Of a stretch of DNA of 64,000 bases, positions 61,158 to 64,000 are shown piece after piece. Numbering within the stretch: position 1 is the stretch's first letter; each line of letters starts with the position of its first letter. The notes beneath the pieces are model-generated. The model was not told where the DNA came from, searched no databases, and worked only from the letters and a program-made list of their open reading frames with translations. This DNA is from Paracoccus rhizosphaerae (GTDB lineage: Bacteria; Pseudomonadota; Alphaproteobacteria; Rhodobacterales; Rhodobacteraceae). The position numbers were made by a program, and so were the translations under genes. Location: NCBI RefSeq assembly GCF_026162645.1, contig NZ_JAOTBE010000001.1:62001-126000 (forward strand), in the 5' to 3' direction.

Positions 61158-62812
61158 GCCAGCGCCTTCTCGGCAGCTTCCCGCGTCTGGGTCAGGGTCG
61201 CGCCGGGGGTCAGCGCCTCGTGGTCGAGGCGCAGCTCGATCAGCGACAGCCGGCCCGACAGACGGGCGCGTTCGAAGGCCGGGGCGAAATCCTCGTCCCG
61301 CTCGACCAGTTCGCCATGGCCGCCATAGGCGCGGACCAGGGCCGGGAAGTCCGGGTTATAGAGGTCCGTCCCCGACACCCGCCCCGGATAGTGGCGTTCC
61401 TGGTGCATCCTGATGGTGCCGTAGCGGCCGTTGTTGCAGACCAGGACGATGGGCGACGCACCGTATTGGGCGGCGGTCGACAGCTCGTTCAGGGTCATCT
61501 GGATGCAGCCGTCGCCCGCCAGGCAGACGACGGTCCTGTCAGGATGCGCCAGGCTGGCCGCGACGGCCGACGGCAGGCCATAGCCCATCGACCCCGAGGT
61601 CGGCGCCAGCTGCGTCCCGAACTGCCGCCAGCGGTAATAGCGGTGCAGGAACGAGGCATAGTTGCCCGCCCCGTTCGTCACGATGGCATCGGGCGGCAGG
61701 TTGCTGGTCAGCCAGGTCACCACCTGCTCCAGCCGCAGGTTGCCCGGCGTGGCGCGCGGGGTCTGCCACGCCTCGTAAGACGCCCGCAGCCGTGCGCGCC
61801 AGTCCGACCACCCGGCCAGTGGCGCCGGCAGGCGTGCCAGTGCGGCCACCACCGCGCGCGGATCTGCGGCCAATCCTGGATCGGCGCGCCACAGGCGCCC
61901 CAGCTCGTCAGGATCGGGATGGACCTGGATCACCCGTGCATGCGGCCGCACCGGATCCATCAGCGCATAGCCACCGGTCAGCGTATCCCCCAGCCGGGAC
62001 CCCAGCGACAGGATCACGTCGGCCTCGCGCAGGGCTTCGCCCAGGGCCGGGTTCATGCCGATGCCCAGATCGCCCACGTAATGCGGCAGGGTGTTGTCCA
62101 TCCGGTCCTGCCGCCGGAAGGGAACTGCCACGGGCAGATCCCAGCCCTTTGCGAAAGCCGCAAGGTCGTCCGCCGCCTGCTGGGACCAGAGGCTGCCGCC
62201 AGCGACCACGAGGGGGCGCTTTGCGCCTGCCAGCGCCTGGGCGATGGCGGAAGCAGCCTCTGGCGCGACCTCTGCCAGCGGCTTGCGGGCAGGGGGCTGG
62301 TCGGGGATGTCGGCGCGGCCCGACAGCATGTCCTCGGGCAGCGCCAGCACGACGGGACCAGGGCGGCCCGAGCAGGCGACATGGAAGGCGCGGGCGACGT
62401 ATTCCGCAATGCGGTCGGTCTGGTCGATCTGCGCCACCCACTTGGCCAGCGGGCCGAACATCGCGCGATAGTCGACCTCCTGGAAGGCATCGCGGTCGGT
62501 GTCGCCGCGGGCGATCTGGCCCACGAACAGGATCATCGGCGTCGAATCCTGCAGCGCCACATGCACGCCCGCGCTGGCATTGCTGGCGCCCGGCCCGCGG
62601 GTCGCGAAGCAGATGCCGGGACGGCCGGTCAGCTTGCCCTCGGCCTCGGCCATCATCGCGGCGCCGCCTTCGTGGCGGCAGACGATGTTGGCGATGCCGC
62701 TGTCGTAAAGCCCGTCCAGCGCCGCGAGAAAGCTTTCACCGGGGATCGAGAAGACCCGCTTGACCCCGTTCGCCCTCAGCGCCTCGACCAGGATCTGCCC
62801 GCCGTGCCGCAT
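61154..62812 (-). CDS. Thiamine pyrophosphate-dependent enzyme, acetolactate synthase-like
   Basis: A 552-residue enzyme of the acetolactate-synthase large-subunit fold. The N-terminal domain has [19 protein letters not shown] with the activating glutamate; the central part has ALPEDML; the C-terminal domain has [20 protein letters not shown] followed by the NN of [11 protein letters not shown], which bind Mg-TPP. No small regulatory subunit gene (ilvH) is next to it. The operon partner is a peptidase. It is therefore probably a catabolic 2-oxoacid decarboxylase or ligase-type enzyme rather than the biosynthetic one. Substrate unknown. The start follows AAAGGA. Confidence 0.85.
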   Translation of the reverse strand: MRHGGQILVEALRANGVKRVFSIPGESFLAALDGLYDSGIANIVCRHEGGAAMMAEAEGKLTGRPGICFATRGPGASNASAGVHVALQDSTPMILFVGQIARGDTDRDAFQEVDYRAMFGPLAKWVAQIDQTDRIAEYVARAFHVACSGRPGPVVLALPEDMLSGRADIPDQPPARKPLAEVAPEAASAIAQALAGAKRPLVVAGGSLWSQQAADDLAAFAKGWDLPVAVPFRRQDRMDNTLPHYVGDLGIGMNPALGEALREADVILSLGSRLGDTLTGGYALMDPVRPHARVIQVHPDPDELGRLWRADPGLAADPRAVVAALARLPAPLAGWSDWRARLRASYEAWQTPRATPGNLRLEQVVTWLTSNLPPDAIVTNGAGNYASFLHRYYRWRQFGTQLAPTSGSMGYGLPSAVAASLAHPDRTVVCLAGDGCIQMTLNELSTAAQYGASPIVLVCNNGRYGTIRMHQERHYPGRVSGTDLYNPDFPALVRAYGGHGELVERDEDFAPAFERARLSGRLSLIELRLDHEALTPGATLTQTREAAEKALA

Positions 62813-63003
62813 CTGTCATCCTTTCATGGCTTTCAACATCGCATGCGGACCTGCCGCATCGCCCCGATCATGAAGGCCATCATCGGCGGAAAGTTCAATA
62901 TCGCATTTGCCACGGCCGTGCAGTCCGATCCCGCCCGCAGGACCCGGCGCAGGGTGCGACGGAACCTTTACACGGACGGCGCCCGACCCTATCTGACACA
63001 GCC

Positions 63004-63477
63004 ATGGCCAAGGACGACGACAGCAAGAACTACAAGGTGATCGCCGAGAACCGGCGTGCCAGGTTCGACTATTTCATCGAGAGCGATCTCGAGGTCGGCA
63101 TCATGCTGACCGGGTCCGAGGTGAAGTCGCTGCGCGTCGGGCAGTCCAACATCGCCGAAAGCTATGCCTCGGTCGAGGATGGAGAGCTTTGGCTGATCAA
63201 CGGCTATATCGCGGCCTTGGCCCGCGCCGGCGTTTTTGGCCACGAGGAACGGCGCCGCCGCAAGCTGCTGGTCAACAAGCGTGAGCTGTCGCGCCTGTGG
63301 CAGGCCACCGCCCGCGAGGGTATGACGCTGGTGCCCCTGGTGATGTATTTCAACCACCGCGGGATCGTGAAGCTGAAGATCGGCGTGGCCAAGGGCAAGA
63401 AGCTGGCCGACAAGCGCGAAACCAGCGCCAAGCGGGACTGGAACCGCCAGAAACAGCGCCTGTTGAAGCAGGGTTAG
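63004..63477 (+). CDS. smpB: SsrA-binding protein SmpB
   Basis: A 157-residue RNA-binding protein. [20 protein letters not shown], then [20 protein letters not shown], and the C-terminal [20 protein letters not shown] are diagnostic. It works with tmRNA to rescue stalled ribosomes. The ssrA gene is not in this window. The 191-base gap before it carries a short hairpin (ATGCGG/CCGCAT near 62851) but no gene I can support. Confidence 0.96.
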   Translation: MAKDDDSKNYKVIAENRRARFDYFIESDLEVGIMLTGSEVKSLRVGQSNIAESYASVEDGELWLINGYIAALARAGVFGHEERRRRKLLVNKRELSRLWQATAREGMTLVPLVMYFNHRGIVKLKIGVAKGKKLADKRETSAKRDWNRQKQRLLKQG

Positions 63478-63545
63478 CGCCCGCACGCCATTGCAGCCTT
63501 GCGTCCGTCCCTGTAGATCGGGGCGGCACAGGCAAGGGGGACGCT

Positions 63546-64000
63546 ATGGACGATCCAAGGACTCTGGTCTCGACCGACTGGCTGGCGGCGCATCTGGACG
63601 ACCCCGACCTGCGCATCCTGGATGCCAGCTGGCACATGCCCGCCACCGGCCGCGACGCCCGCGCGGAATACGATGCCGCCCATATCCTCGGCGCGCGCTT
63701 CTTCGACATCGACGCGATCAGCGACAAGCGCAGTGCGCTGCCGCACATGGCCCCCCCGGTCGAGATGTTCATCAGCCGCATGCGCGCGATGGGCGTGGGC
63801 GACGGGCACCAGGTGGTGATCTATGACAACTCGGACGTCCGCAGCGCCTTCCGCGTCTGGTGGCTGTTCCGCCTGATGGGCAAGACCGACGTGGCGGTGC
63901 TAGACGGCGGTTTTCCCAAGTGGCAGGCCGAGGGCCGCCAGACCGAGGACATGGCCCCCGTCATGCGCGACCGCCACATCACCGTCCAGCGCCAGGCCGC
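63546..64000 (+). CDS. sseA: 3-mercaptopyruvate/thiosulfate sulfurtransferase, N-terminal part (runs off the window)
   Basis: The first 151 codons of a rhodanese-family enzyme. STDWLAAHLDDPDLRILDAS, then AAHILGARFFDIDAISDKRS, and VVIYDNSDVRSAFRVWWLFR match the N-terminal rhodanese domain of SseA. The active-site cysteine lies in the missing C-terminal domain, so activity cannot be assessed. It starts at ATG 63546 after AAGGGGGACGCT, downstream of smpB. Confidence 0.88.
   Translation, partial: MDDPRTLVSTDWLAAHLDDPDLRILDASWHMPATGRDARAEYDAAHILGARFFDIDAISDKRSALPHMAPPVEMFISRMRAMGVGDGHQVVIYDNSDVRSAFRVWWLFRLMGKTDVAVLDGGFPKWQAEGRQTEDMAPVMRDRHITVQRQA

Noticed and set aside
61154..62812. Biosynthetic acetolactate synthase large subunit (ilvB/ilvI)
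   Set aside because: No regulatory subunit gene follows and the operon partner is a peptidase, so branched-chain biosynthesis is not supported.

Overview
The window looks like chromosomal DNA of a GC-rich alphaproteobacterium of the Rhodobacteraceae, most likely Paracoccus or a close relative. The basis is a CcrM-type GANTC methyltransferase, a TrcR (DUF1013) cell-cycle regulator, a COQ9-family protein, the mutY-DUF721-dsbA order, and a Rhodobacteraceae-style flagellar gene order. Genes are densely packed, with many ATGA, TGATG or GTGA overlaps. No intergenic gap exceeds about 250 bases, and I saw no tRNA, rRNA, CRISPR array or insertion sequence.

Layout. (1) 1-13025: the tip of a peroxiredoxin-like gene, an aldehyde dehydrogenase, a two-component pair (hybrid PAS kinase and OmpR-type regulator), and a divergent operon of acyl-CoA ligase, Liv-type ABC importer (two ATPases, two permeases, binding protein) and a PaaK-like CoA ligase. 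This reads as a sense-import-activate module for a carboxylic acid. (2) 13113-25880: a flagellar island, motB-flgE-flgK-flgL-flgI on the plus strand, then fliL-flgH-flgA-flgG-flgF-fliQ-fliE-flgC-flgB on the minus strand, and fliI divergent from flgB. A GT2 glycosyltransferase sits between the two arms. (3) 26007-28943: a Crp/Fnr-type regulator and a cell-envelope pair (L,D-transpeptidase and extensin-like protein). (4) 29089-40979: a TRAP transporter, an IclR regulator and a beta-oxidation operon. Its gene set (PimF-, PimB-, PimC-, PimD-, PimE- and PimA-like, plus a thioesterase) matches the pim pathway for dicarboxylates. (5) 40990-45932: GntR/HutC regulator, MFS exporter, a GT90-like protein, ureidoglycolate lyase and RNase HII. 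(6) 46023-58361: ccrM, an FAD oxidoreductase, an AlkB-like hydroxylase, mutY, DUF721, dsbA, mscL, ald with an Lrp regulator, rpsU, COQ9, a quinone oxidoreductase, RNase T2, trcR and a GlsB-like protein. (7) 58478-64000: succinate-semialdehyde dehydrogenase, P1 peptidase, a TPP-dependent enzyme, smpB and a truncated sulfurtransferase.

A thread runs through regions 2 and 6. GANTC sites, the CcrM target, cluster in the ccrM promoter (three in 39 bases) and in the flgB/fliI divergent promoter (three in 72 bases). One also sits inside a CtrA-like motif before flgE and one overlaps an inverted repeat before trcR. This fits methylation-linked control of flagellar and cell-cycle genes. It is an inference from motifs, not a demonstrated circuit. 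I found no plainly new defence or mobile system. The most unusual local signals are a perfect inverted repeat able to mask the motB ribosome binding site, a GT90-like protein with an extra N-terminal domain, and the TRAP-coupled pim-like operon.
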